DNA of 52,070 nt from RGIG5612 sp045627365 (GTDB lineage Bacteria; Bacillota; Clostridia; Lachnospirales; Lachnospiraceae). This document shows, piece after piece, positions 23,818 to 31,938 of this stretch. The stretch is from assembly GCA_045627365.1 (NCBI GenBank), contig JAZQNN010000063.1, forward strand, positions 1 through 52,070, read 5' to 3'. Under the pieces are notes generated by a model that had not been told where the DNA came from, did no database searches, and was given only the letters and a program-made list of their open reading frames with translations. Position 1 is the stretch's first letter; every line of letters starts with the position of its first letter. The translations under genes and the position numbers were made by a program.

Positions 23818-24408
23818 CTACTTCCTGCTCTTCAGATATTGCACTGCCTGCTCAAGGGCCTTTCCGCGGTGGCTCATCGAATTTTTGACCTCAGGCGAGA
23901 GCTCGGCTGAGGTGCATCCGCATTCCGGAACATAGAACAGCGGGTCATATCCGAATCCGTTCTCGCCGGCTACTTTGTAGGCGACCCTGCCCTCGAAAAC
24001 TCCCTCGAAGACCCTGGTCTCTTCGTCCGGAAAAGCAAGCGCTATATCACACACGAATCTGGCGCTGCGCTTCTCATCCGGCACGCCCTCGAGTTTTCCG
24101 ATGATAGCCGCGTTCTTGATATCGTATGAGGTATCCTCGCCCATAAAACGCGCCGAATATATGCCGGGTGCGCCGTCCAAATAATCAACGACCAGTCCTG
24201 AATCATCCGCGATCGCGGGAACACCCGCCGCGCGGCACACCGTTTCTGCCTTTATCACGGCGTTTTCGGCAAATGTCGTCCCGTCCTCCACGATCTCCAC
24301 ATCAATGCCGGCTTCCTTCATCGACACGATCTCGATGTCGGTGCCTTCAAGCATTTCGCGGATCTCGCGCACTTTATTCTGATTGCCTGTTGCCATAACG
24401 ATTTTCAT
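23818..24408 (-). CDS. rdgB: XTP/dITP diphosphatase (RdgB/HAM1 family)
   Basis: The 196-residue protein starts MKIVMATGNQNKVREIREML and has FAENAVIKAE, IADDSGLVVDYLDGAPGIYSARF and GFGYDPLFY, the conserved blocks of the family, ending with SHRGKAL. It removes non-canonical purine triphosphates such as dITP and XTP from the nucleotide pool, releasing pyrophosphate. AAGGAG lies 7 bases before the ATG. It follows the RlmL-like gene by 18 bases and is probably co-transcribed. Confidence 0.96.
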   Translation of the reverse strand: MKIVMATGNQNKVREIREMLEGTDIEIVSMKEAGIDVEIVEDGTTFAENAVIKAETVCRAAGVPAIADDSGLVVDYLDGAPGIYSARFMGEDTSYDIKNAAIIGKLEGVPDEKRSARFVCDIALAFPDEETRVFEGVFEGRVAYKVAGENGFGYDPLFYVPECGCTSAELSPEVKNSMSHRGKALEQAVQYLKSRK

Positions 24409-24426
24409 GATTTCACTCCTTGAAGG

Positions 24427-25572
24427 TCAGTTCTGTTTCGGTGGTCTCGGCCCCAGATACTGGTAAAAATACGTCCTGATCATGCCGTTGTAGATCTTGC
24501 GGTTCTTGGTGGCTTTGCCGCCGAAGCTGCGCTCCGCGTCCTCAAATGAGGTGATCATGAAAGCCGACCAGCTATCGAGTGCGCGGAATCTTTCGCCGAA
24601 CGTCCTGTAAAGGGCAGGCAGATCCGCCTTGTCCTCAAGTCGCTCGCCGTATGGCGGGTTCGTGATGATAAAACCGTATTTTTTCGGATGGCTGAGGTCC
24701 TTCACGTCGCGCTGTTGGAAATGTATCATTCCTTCAACGCCTGCAAGTGACGCGTTGTTGCGGGCCACTTTGATAACTTTGCCGTCGATGTCGTAGCCCT
24801 GGATGTCGGTCTTGACGGATGTATCTACCAGTGAATTGGCCTCGTCAACTGCGCTGTACCAGGCCTTCTTCGGAATGAAGCCCCACTCCTGACTCAGAAA
24901 ATCGCGGTTGATGCCCGGCGCGATCTTGGCCGCCATCATAGCCGCCTCGATGCAGAATGTTCCGCTGCCGCAGAACGGATCGACCAGGATCCTGTCAGCC
25001 TTCCACGGCGTCAGCATGATGAGCGCCGCAGCCAGAGTTTCCGAGATCGGAGCCTCGTTAGAGATCGCTCTGTATCCGCGTTTGTGTAGTGACTCGCCGG
25101 AAGTATCCAGCCCTACCAGCACTTCGTCTTTGTTAATAAATATGCGGATCGGATAGTCCGCGCCCTTCTCTTCGAACCAATCGATGTGATAAACGCCCTT
25201 CAGGCGCTCCACAATGGCCTTTTTCACGATGCTTTGGATGTCAGACGGGGAGAATAGCTTCGACTTGACCGAAGCCGCCTTTTTGACCCAGAACTTGCCG
25301 TCAGCCGGGATATAGTTCTCCCATTCGAGCGCTTTTACGCCTTCGAAGAGTTCATCAAAGGTCTCGGCGTGGAATTCGCCGACCTTGAGCAGCACCCTCT
25401 CGCACGTTCTGAGGAACATGTTGCTCCGGGCGATGGCATTTGCAAGGTCCGGCGCGGCAAATGTCACCCTGCCGTCCTCGACCTTGTCGATCTCGTATCC
25501 GAGATCCGTTATTTCCCTTTTCAATACCGACTCCAGTCCGAAATGGCACGGAGCCACAAGCAGATCACTCAT
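24427..25572 (-). CDS. THUMP-domain class I rRNA methyltransferase (RlmL/YpsC-like)
   Basis: The 381-residue protein starts MSDLLVAPCHFGLESVLKRE. The N-terminal part with a THUMP domain (about residues 45-160) binds RNA. The Rossmann methyltransferase domain follows, with VDPFCGSGTFCIEAAMMA for SAM and IITNPPYGERL as the NPPY motif of N-methylation. RlmL-type enzymes make m2G in 23S rRNA. AGGGAG lies 6 bases before the ATG at 25572; an open frame upstream would run through the terminator of tRNA-Arg and is rejected. Confidence 0.93.
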   Translation of the reverse strand: MSDLLVAPCHFGLESVLKREITDLGYEIDKVEDGRVTFAAPDLANAIARSNMFLRTCERVLLKVGEFHAETFDELFEGVKALEWENYIPADGKFWVKKAASVKSKLFSPSDIQSIVKKAIVERLKGVYHIDWFEEKGADYPIRIFINKDEVLVGLDTSGESLHKRGYRAISNEAPISETLAAALIMLTPWKADRILVDPFCGSGTFCIEAAMMAAKIAPGINRDFLSQEWGFIPKKAWYSAVDEANSLVDTSVKTDIQGYDIDGKVIKVARNNASLAGVEGMIHFQQRDVKDLSHPKKYGFIITNPPYGERLEDKADLPALYRTFGERFRALDSWSAFMITSFEDAERSFGGKATKNRKIYNGMIRTYFYQYLGPRPPKQN

Positions 25573-25600
25573 ATTGCTCTCCCTGGTGTATCTGACAACT

Positions 25601-25636
25601 AAAAAATCAAGCCCCTCCGATTGCTCGAAGGGGCTT
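25601..25636 (-). terminator. Terminator after tRNA-Arg(ACG)
   Basis: AAGCCCCT and AGGGGCTT form an 8-base stem, and on the minus strand GATTTTTT follows. It starts 2 bases after the tRNA. Confidence 0.88.
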
Positions 25637-25637
25637 A

Positions 25638-25711
25638 CGTGCATTAGAGGATTCGAACCCCCGACCTTCTGGTCCGTAGCCAGACGCTCTATCCAGCTGA
25701 GCTAAATGCAC
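25638..25711 (-). tRNA. tRNA-Arg (ACG)
   Basis: The 74-base gene has acceptor GTGCATT with AATGCAC and anticodon loop CTACGGA giving ACG, whose A is normally edited to inosine. It lies 13 bases after the ClpX-like gene and may be read with it. Confidence 0.95.
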
Positions 25712-25724
25712 ACGTCAACGGTGA

Positions 25725-27353
25725 CTATTCTACAACCTCTTCCGCGGATTTGTCAACAAGCAAATTAACGTTTTTCCCGCTTCCTCTGAGCTCAATAATA
25801 GGCGCTCCGTTGTTCTCAATATAGTCCTTCGTTATGATGACTTTGCCGATAGAATCGTCCTTCGGGATCTCGTACATGATGTCCAGCATGATCTCCTCGA
25901 TGATCGACCTTAAGCCTCTGGCGCCGGCTTCTTTCTTGACCGCTCTTTCGGTCAGTGCAAGCAAAGCTTCGTCTTCAAATTCAAGCTTGACCTCGTCAAG
26001 CTCCAGGAGCTTCTGATACTGCTTAAGGATCGCGTTTTTCGGCTCTTTAAGCACTTGTACGAGCATCTCCTTGTCGAGTTCGTGAAGAGCGCAGACGATC
26101 GGCAGTCTTCCTAGGAATTCCGGGATCATTCCGAATTCTCTGAGGTCTTCGGTCTCAACTTTATCGAAGATATTCTTATCGTTTTCAAAATCAGCCTTCA
26201 GCGCTGCGCCGAAGCCCATCGAGGCATTCCTGGTAACGCGGGTCTTGATTATCTCCTCAAGTTCCGGAAATGCGCCGCCGCAGATGAAAAGAATATTCTG
26301 CGTATTCATCGTAGTCAGAGGGACCATCGCATTCTTGCTGGTCGAGCCGACCGGCACTTCTACCTCCGCGCCTTCAAGAAGCTTTAAGAGGCCCTGCTGA
26401 ACAGACTCGCCGCTGACATCTCTGCCGCGTGTCGAATTCTTCTTGGCGATCTTGTCGATCTCATCGATAAATACGATGCCGACCTCTGCCCTGTCCACAT
26501 CATTGTCTGCTGCCATCAGAAGCTTTGAAAGTACGCTCTCGATATCGTCGCCGATATATCCGGCCTCGGTAAGGCTCGTAGCGTCGGTGATTGCAAGAGG
26601 AACATCCAGCATCTTGGCAAGCGTCTTCACGATATATGTCTTGCCGCTTCCTGTAGGTCCTATCAGCAGCAGGTTGGATTTTTCTATCTCAACGCCGTCA
26701 TTATCGCCCAAAGACGCGCCGGCGAGCACTCTCTTGTAATGATTGTAGACCGCAACGGAAATAACCTTCTTGGCCTTCTCCTGGCCGATCACATACTCAT
26801 CAAGCTTAGCCTTAAGCTTATGCGGCGGAAGGATCTTGGACGCATCGATGACAGGATCTTTCTTCTTCTCTTCCGGCGTGCGGCGCTTGACCTGGCTCTT
26901 CTTCTGGCCGCCGAATCCAAGTCCCTCGAAAAGACCTCCAAGGTCTCCCGGTGAGACAAATGCAACGTTCGGCACCGGCTTTTTCTTCTTAGGCGGTTCC
27001 TCCTTCTTAGGCTCGTTCGGAGCATCCGGATTATCACCTGTCAGTTCCGGCATGAGCTCTTCGCTGACCGCAGCATCGATCATCTCATTCTCCGGCGTTC
27101 CCTTCTCGTCTTTTTTAACAGGGCTCACCTTATGACTGATGGTGATATTTCCTATCGGAAGGCCCATAAAAGATGGTGGGAATCCCATGTCCCCGAAAGG
27201 ATTGGAAGAGCTTATCTCATCCAGCGTCTTCTGCAGGCAGTCCACGCACATATTCATGCCGCCCGGGATCGTAACCATTTTGCCGGCTTCGCTCTCGCTT
27301 CTGTGGCATGATGAACAATATTTCTCAGTGTTGTTGTTATTTTCTTCTGACAT
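25725..27353 (-). CDS. clpX: Divergent ClpX-type AAA+ unfoldase with a long linker
   Basis: The 542-residue protein has a zinc-binding N-terminus (YCSSC..MCVDC), then about 130 low-complexity linker residues, then the AAA+ core: Walker A GPTGSGKT (232-239), pore loop GYIGDD, Walker B IVFIDEIDKIAKK, and ClpX-type RDVSGESVQQGLLKLLEG. Normal ClpX is about 420 residues. The usual RKH pore segment is replaced by GSTSKNAM, and the ClpP-docking loop reads MGF instead of IGF. It should unfold tagged proteins, probably for ClpP, but changes in both the substrate and docking loops suggest a paralogue. No clpP is nearby. AAGGAAG lies 7 bases before the ATG. Confidence 0.85.
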   Translation of the reverse strand: MSEENNNNTEKYCSSCHRSESEAGKMVTIPGGMNMCVDCLQKTLDEISSSNPFGDMGFPPSFMGLPIGNITISHKVSPVKKDEKGTPENEMIDAAVSEELMPELTGDNPDAPNEPKKEEPPKKKKPVPNVAFVSPGDLGGLFEGLGFGGQKKSQVKRRTPEEKKKDPVIDASKILPPHKLKAKLDEYVIGQEKAKKVISVAVYNHYKRVLAGASLGDNDGVEIEKSNLLLIGPTGSGKTYIVKTLAKMLDVPLAITDATSLTEAGYIGDDIESVLSKLLMAADNDVDRAEVGIVFIDEIDKIAKKNSTRGRDVSGESVQQGLLKLLEGAEVEVPVGSTSKNAMVPLTTMNTQNILFICGGAFPELEEIIKTRVTRNASMGFGAALKADFENDKNIFDKVETEDLREFGMIPEFLGRLPIVCALHELDKEMLVQVLKEPKNAILKQYQKLLELDEVKLEFEDEALLALTERAVKKEAGARGLRSIIEEIMLDIMYEIPKDDSIGKVIITKDYIENNGAPIIELRGSGKNVNLLVDKSAEEVVE

Positions 27354-27375
27354 TCACTATCTTCCTTTTAACAAA

Positions 27376-27408
27376 TTTGCCTGGCAGAAACTTAACTTGC
27401 CAGGCAAA
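27376..27408 (-). terminator. Hairpin between htrA and clpX-like genes
   Basis: TTTGCCTGGCA and TGCCAGGCAAA form a perfect 11-base stem. On the minus strand the tail is TTTGTTAAAA, so termination after htrA may be partial; it lies 23 bases before the ClpX start. Confidence 0.55.
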
Positions 27409-27436
27409 AGTTGTTCTGTAGTTTATTTAATTTAAC

Positions 27437-28801
27437 TTAACTCAGGCGGTCTGTCAATGTTACTTCAATCTCAAGTGCCTGATATCTGCTTCCGTTTGCA
27501 CGGTACAAAGTGATCATGACAACATCGCCTGCTTTCTTGTCTGCAAGCTCGCTCTGAAGCTCAGCCATGGTCAGTGTCGTCACGCCCTCAAATCCGATGA
27601 TTATATCACCGGCAAGGATCCCGGCGTCTTCCGCTCCGCTTCCCTCAACGATACTGGATACGTAGATGCCCTGCGGAAATCCGTACGCATTTGACATATT
27701 GCTGTCAATATCTCTGCCGTAGATTCCAAGGTATGCGCCCTGAGCGTCTGTTGGAGGAGTAGTTGTGTCCTTCTTGGAGTCTGTCTGGATCAAAGTCTGG
27801 ATCAACTGGCTGTTCTCTTTGATTGGGATCGCATAGCACATTCCCTCAACGCCCGATGAGGATATCTTGGCCTCGCTGATACCGATGATCTTGCCGTATT
27901 TATTGAGTACGCATCCGCCTGAATTGCCCTGGTTGATCGCCGCGTCTGTCTGGATCACTGTCAGGGTATTGCCGTCAACAGATATCTCTCTGCCAACCGC
28001 GCTTACGATACCTGTTACAACGCTCTGTCCGTATCCGAGCGCATCACCTATAACGATAACGCCTTCGCCGACTTTAACATCGTCAGTTGACATTTCCAGA
28101 AGCTTGATCGAATCCATCGTATTCTGGTCGATGTCTTTCAGCGGAACTGCCACGATACCGATATCGGACTCCTCACTTGCCGACTTAACGTTGCCGTCTA
28201 CTGCTGTCCCATTGTTGAATGTTACATAAAGGGATGAGCATCCGTCTACAACATGGTAGCTGGTCAGTATAAGAAGCTCTTCCGCATTCTGTCCGATGAT
28301 CGTACCGGAACCGATGCCGCTTTCGACTTCTCTTGATTCACCATCGCCGAAGCCAAAGTTGTGGTAATATCCGCCGAAGAAATAATTCCAGTAGTTGTTG
28401 TCGTTAACAAGCGCTCTGGATGTGATAGAAACTACCGACGGCATTACCTCTTCAACGATCGCGGAAACATCAGTCAGTATATAGCTTCCTTCTGAAATGC
28501 CTGCTGAAATATCTGATGTATCTGTCATCGGGATAGTCGGCATGTTCTCCGGCTGCTTGGCCTCCTCACCGAACGGAGTGAAGGACTCCACTTTTTCCTC
28601 AAGATCCGTGCCTATGTCGTTAATAGCCGCCTTGATCGTTCTGCCGACCTTGAATCCTACAAAAACGCATGCTGCCAGAACAAGCACGCCGCACACGATG
28701 ATAACAGGGATGTACCACTTTCTCCTCTTCTTGGGAGTCGGTATCTCCTCTGCCACGGCAATGTCTATGACTTCTTCTTTATTTTCGAAATCTTCGTTCA
28801 T
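27437..28801 (-). CDS. HtrA/DegP-family serine protease with PDZ domain, membrane-anchored
   Basis: The 454-residue protein has a cytoplasmic N-terminus, one membrane segment (about residues 30-51), then a trypsin-like domain with His in TSYHVVDG (about 183), Asp in SDIGIVAV and Ser in QGNSGG, and a C-terminal PDZ domain (GIYVSSIVEGSGAEDAGIL..GDIIIGF). Such proteases act outside the membrane on damaged proteins. The ATG at 28801 has GGAGGAGTAAAT before it; a TTG six codons earlier is rejected. Asparagine-, tyrosine- and glycine-rich residues precede the active-site His region. Confidence 0.93.
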   Translation of the reverse strand: MNEDFENKEEVIDIAVAEEIPTPKKRRKWYIPVIIVCGVLVLAACVFVGFKVGRTIKAAINDIGTDLEEKVESFTPFGEEAKQPENMPTIPMTDTSDISAGISEGSYILTDVSAIVEEVMPSVVSITSRALVNDNNYWNYFFGGYYHNFGFGDGESREVESGIGSGTIIGQNAEELLILTSYHVVDGCSSLYVTFNNGTAVDGNVKSASEESDIGIVAVPLKDIDQNTMDSIKLLEMSTDDVKVGEGVIVIGDALGYGQSVVTGIVSAVGREISVDGNTLTVIQTDAAINQGNSGGCVLNKYGKIIGISEAKISSSGVEGMCYAIPIKENSQLIQTLIQTDSKKDTTTPPTDAQGAYLGIYGRDIDSNMSNAYGFPQGIYVSSIVEGSGAEDAGILAGDIIIGFEGVTTLTMAELQSELADKKAGDVVMITLYRANGSRYQALEIEVTLTDRLS

Positions 28802-28909
28802 ATTTACTCCTCCGAACAAATTCCGTTCAAGTTTTCTTTTATTACGGTTAGAATACTAGGCAGAATTTGTGTCGTGATTGTGTTTTGAATGTGTCAATTT
28901 GTGAAACTC

Positions 28910-30445
28910 TTATTCCGTAGTTTCATTTAAGACATTCGGGTCGATAAATTCGGACACATGCGTATCTTCCTTCGGCGGGAATATCTGCGCCATCATTACC
29001 TTAAACGGGGCAAAGTACAGAAGCACCAACACAGGTATTACCGCGAGAATTCTTCCGAATCCCTTGAACCTGACAAATATCCTGTCTTCGAGCATATATG
29101 TAAAGAATATCAGCGCCATCAGAATATAGGTGTAGACAAAAGGCTCTACATGCGGCAATACAGTGCCGCCCTCTGTGTTGAACGCACAGGTGTAAGTCAG
29201 TGTCACCATCATGGAATATGCCGCAAATCCCACAAAAATGAGGAATGAGTATACCGTCATGCGGATCCTTTCCCTGCCGCCCTTTGCGAAAAGGATCGCG
29301 ACAAGGGCTATGACTGCGGCAACTGCCAGCCACAGAACCGGCGCAAGAGATATTGCCGATTCCGGATCAGCCACGATCAGATAATACTTGAAGCGTGTGA
29401 AGATCGTGGTGAATGACTCGGTCTTGAGCGCAGCCAGTGACAATACGTCGTATACCTGTCCCTTGAATTCTGCAAAAGCAGCCAGCCGCCAGCTTACGAT
29501 AGCCGCTGCCGTGATCAGTATGTAGAAAACCGGCATAAGGAATGCCGCCGGCTTTTTCGTTAACCCGCCGAAATCCGAATGTTTTATGAATATGATATCG
29601 ATGAGCACCAGCAGGAAGATCATTATTGCAAATGCTTCGCTGCCCGGCTGCATGAGGCACAGAACTGCGCTTGCCAGGCCGAGCGCGTAATATGTGTATA
29701 CGGTCTGCTCGTTTGAGAAATACACATAGAGTGCGTAAGCGGCGAGCACTGCCGTGCCGATATACGGTGTCATGGTGTTGATCGGCGCAAGCTCATTCGG
29801 CATAAGCCACGGAAGAAGGAACACCAGCGGCAGGATCAGTATCGATATGATACACTGCTTCCATTTTAATTTACTGAAGATAGGCAGCAGCAAGGATAAA
29901 ACGAAGATATTCGAAACCGCCATAACCGTGGCAGGATCGACTGCCTCCATGAACAGAACGAACGGATAAGCCAGAAGCGCAACACCCGGCTGGAATGCTA
30001 CTCGTGTAACATCTGCCGCACCGACATTGGCGCGGATCTCACCGAAAGCGAGCATCCTCTTGAGAGTTTCTACCCATTCGCCGTCAGCCAGGCCGTTTGC
30101 CAAAGCATTGGCGGTGACTATGTAAGCAAGCACTACAATGCCCACGAAAACAAAGAAGCCAAAGGAGAAGGTCTTTCCGGCCATCTCTTTATTGGTTTTG
30201 CACGCGATGTTTTTGCTCAGCGAAATAATGAAGCCGATGGCGGACGCTCCGATAACCACAATAGCACCGATCTTGAGCATTCCGAAGTATCCGAAGCCGT
30301 AGATGATCAACATCACGGTGAAAATACTGACCGGCAGCATCTCCTCGAATTTCCTTTTGAACGCGCCGACATAAGCTATGGTCATCAGCATCAGTGCCAG
30401 GCTCATTCCCAGATAAATAATTGTGTTGACTGTAAACATGCTCAT
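28910..30445 (-). CDS. Polytopic membrane protein of unknown function
   Basis: The 511-residue protein has about 12 hydrophobic segments separated by short loops, and a hydrophilic C-terminal tail (FPPKEDTHVSEFIDPN). I do not recognise a specific family. The pattern is like that of large membrane proteins in surface-sugar clusters. It overlaps the end of the glycosyltransferase gene by 4 bases (ATGA) and is surely co-transcribed with it, which suggests a joint role in glycan synthesis or export. There is no catalytic motif that I can point to. Confidence 0.8.
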   Translation of the reverse strand: MSMFTVNTIIYLGMSLALMLMTIAYVGAFKRKFEEMLPVSIFTVMLIIYGFGYFGMLKIGAIVVIGASAIGFIISLSKNIACKTNKEMAGKTFSFGFFVFVGIVVLAYIVTANALANGLADGEWVETLKRMLAFGEIRANVGAADVTRVAFQPGVALLAYPFVLFMEAVDPATVMAVSNIFVLSLLLPIFSKLKWKQCIISILILPLVFLLPWLMPNELAPINTMTPYIGTAVLAAYALYVYFSNEQTVYTYYALGLASAVLCLMQPGSEAFAIMIFLLVLIDIIFIKHSDFGGLTKKPAAFLMPVFYILITAAAIVSWRLAAFAEFKGQVYDVLSLAALKTESFTTIFTRFKYYLIVADPESAISLAPVLWLAVAAVIALVAILFAKGGRERIRMTVYSFLIFVGFAAYSMMVTLTYTCAFNTEGGTVLPHVEPFVYTYILMALIFFTYMLEDRIFVRFKGFGRILAVIPVLVLLYFAPFKVMMAQIFPPKEDTHVSEFIDPNVLNETTE

Positions 30446-31707
30446 TCCTCCTCGGGCTGTATCTCGTCAGCGAGCCTTGCATTGCCGGCTCCCTGGAACA
30501 TCAGCTCGACTATTTTATCCAGTCCGCTTTCGCGGTCATAATTTTCCCTGCAGAATATCCGGCTGTTTGCGCCCATGCGTGCCAGGTCGGCCGCAGGCAT
30601 TTTGTACAGACGGAGTATGTTGTTTTCAAGGCCTTCCCTGTCATTTGGCTCGGACGCGTATCCGCATCCGGCATTCTTTAATATTCTCCTGATCTCACCG
30701 CTCATTGACATCAGCACCGGATGTCCTGCTGCCAGTGAATCCGCCCAGACCTCAGGAAGCATTTCGGGGCTGTCATCAGGCTCTGCCTTCATCAGTATGG
30801 CGTCGGCTGCCAGTCTGTACTGTCTTATCTGGTCGCTGCTTTTTTCGCCTTCCAGGAAGAAATACTCGCGGACCTTCCGGCTTTCGATGTTCTTTCTGAA
30901 CTGCTCCATGTACATGCCGTCGCCGATAATGATGAACCTTATATCTCTGATTCCTTTGGTCCAGAAATCTTTGGCGATATCGACCAGATTGTCGAAGAAA
31001 GCGCATTCGGTAATGCTTCCCGTGTACAGGAAATTGAAGCTTCCGGCAAATCTGTCCAACATGTCATCCACGCTGCGGCCGAGCTCCGGTTCCTTATCCG
31101 GCCACATCGGTATGTATTCAACGCAATTGCCCGGAGCCATCAGTTCACGCATGAAATATGTACGCCATTTTTCGACCGGAACAACGATCCTGCTAGCCTT
31201 AAGGTAGGTCTTCTTTGACACGCCCGCAAGGAATTTGCCGAAGAGGTTGCTTCTTACATCCAGCGTGCGGATCGCAGCCGCAGGCCACAGTTCCCTTACG
31301 TACATGGTCACCGGAATACCGAGCTTCTCGCCAAGCCTTACCGCGGCTTTGCACATGAATATCGGTGAGGTCTGGTAAACAAATATCGCGTCGTATTTCT
31401 GTTTCCTGAATTCGGGGCACTTGATGAGTGTCGTTATAGGGAATGTAACGTATTTAAGGAAAAGTCTTATCGAGGAACCGCCCGCCTTTTTGATGTCCCC
31501 GGCGCGGAATATCCTGTATCCGCTTCTGGACTCCTCTTCGGGTCTGAATGTCGCGTATCCTTTCGGAAACTCTCCCAGCATATTGTTAGGCTGTCCGGCA
31601 AGCACGTCAACACGAAGACCCCTTTGAACGAAGCCTTCACATATATCGTTGATCTTTACATTTTCCGGCCAGAAGTGCTGGCTGACCACCAAGACTTTAT
31701 TCTTCAT
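30442..31707 (-). CDS. Glycosyltransferase family 4 (WcaI/WbuB-like)
   Basis: The 421-residue protein starts MKNKVLVVSQHFWPENVKIN, the hallmark opening of WcaI/WbuB-type GT4 enzymes, with DICEGFVQRG after it. The C-terminal half has LYTGSITECAFF, IIIGDGMY and the donor-binding region PEMLPEVWADSLAAG. It transfers a sugar from a nucleotide sugar in the cytoplasm. The ATG at 31707 is chosen since earlier in-frame ATGs (31761, 31719) lie on the predicted promoter or inverted repeat. GGGA lies 6 bases before it. A promoter lies upstream at 31760-31788. Confidence 0.87.
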   Translation of the reverse strand: MKNKVLVVSQHFWPENVKINDICEGFVQRGLRVDVLAGQPNNMLGEFPKGYATFRPEEESRSGYRIFRAGDIKKAGGSSIRLFLKYVTFPITTLIKCPEFRKQKYDAIFVYQTSPIFMCKAAVRLGEKLGIPVTMYVRELWPAAAIRTLDVRSNLFGKFLAGVSKKTYLKASRIVVPVEKWRTYFMRELMAPGNCVEYIPMWPDKEPELGRSVDDMLDRFAGSFNFLYTGSITECAFFDNLVDIAKDFWTKGIRDIRFIIIGDGMYMEQFRKNIESRKVREYFFLEGEKSSDQIRQYRLAADAILMKAEPDDSPEMLPEVWADSLAAGHPVLMSMSGEIRRILKNAGCGYASEPNDREGLENNILRLYKMPAADLARMGANSRIFCRENYDRESGLDKIVELMFQGAGNARLADEIQPEEE

Positions 31708-31714
31708 AAAAAAT

Positions 31715-31757
31715 CCCATAGCTATCAGAGAGTCTGACGCCCTCGTATAACTATGGG
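31715..31757. promoter_or_regulatory. Imperfect inverted repeat at the glycosyltransferase transcription start
   Basis: CCCATAGCTAT (31715-31725) and ATAACTATGGG (31747-31757) are inverted repeats with one mismatch, 21 bases apart. The second arm overlaps the predicted start of transcription, so this may be a DNA operator; in RNA only part of the stem would form. Confidence 0.45.
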
Positions 31758-31759
31758 AC

Positions 31760-31788
31760 ATTTTAACAATTAACTGTTATTTGTTCAA
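31760..31788 (-). promoter_or_regulatory. Promoter of the glycosyltransferase/membrane protein operon
   Basis: TTGAAC (31788-31783) and TAAAAT (31765-31760) are 17 bases apart. The -35 box overlaps the stop codon of the small FeoB-associated gene. Confidence 0.6.
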
Positions 31789-31937
31789 GATTTTTTACAG
31801 CCCGCCCGGCAGTGCGCGCAGTCGCACCCGCATGACGAGATGCCTTTTAGCCTGTTCCTTATCAATGAAAAGGGGATGGCAAAAAGCACTCCCGCAATGA
31901 CGAGCCCTATGATCAGTGTCGATAACCAACCCGGCAT
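31785..31937 (-). CDS. FeoB-associated Cys-rich membrane protein (50 residues)
   Basis: The reading frame encodes MPGWLSTLIIGLVIAGVLF, a single membrane helix, followed by a basic turn and a cysteine-rich tail with SCGCDCAHC and AGCKKS. This is the pattern of the small proteins found behind feoB in Firmicutes. They are thought to help iron transport, though the mechanism is unclear. AAAGGAG lies 6 bases before the ATG and the start is 1 base after the FeoAB stop, so it is co-translated. It is short enough to be missed by automatic gene calling. Confidence 0.9.
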   Translation of the reverse strand: MPGWLSTLIIGLVIAGVLFAIPFSLIRNRLKGISSCGCDCAHCRAGCKKS

Positions 31938-31938
31938 A

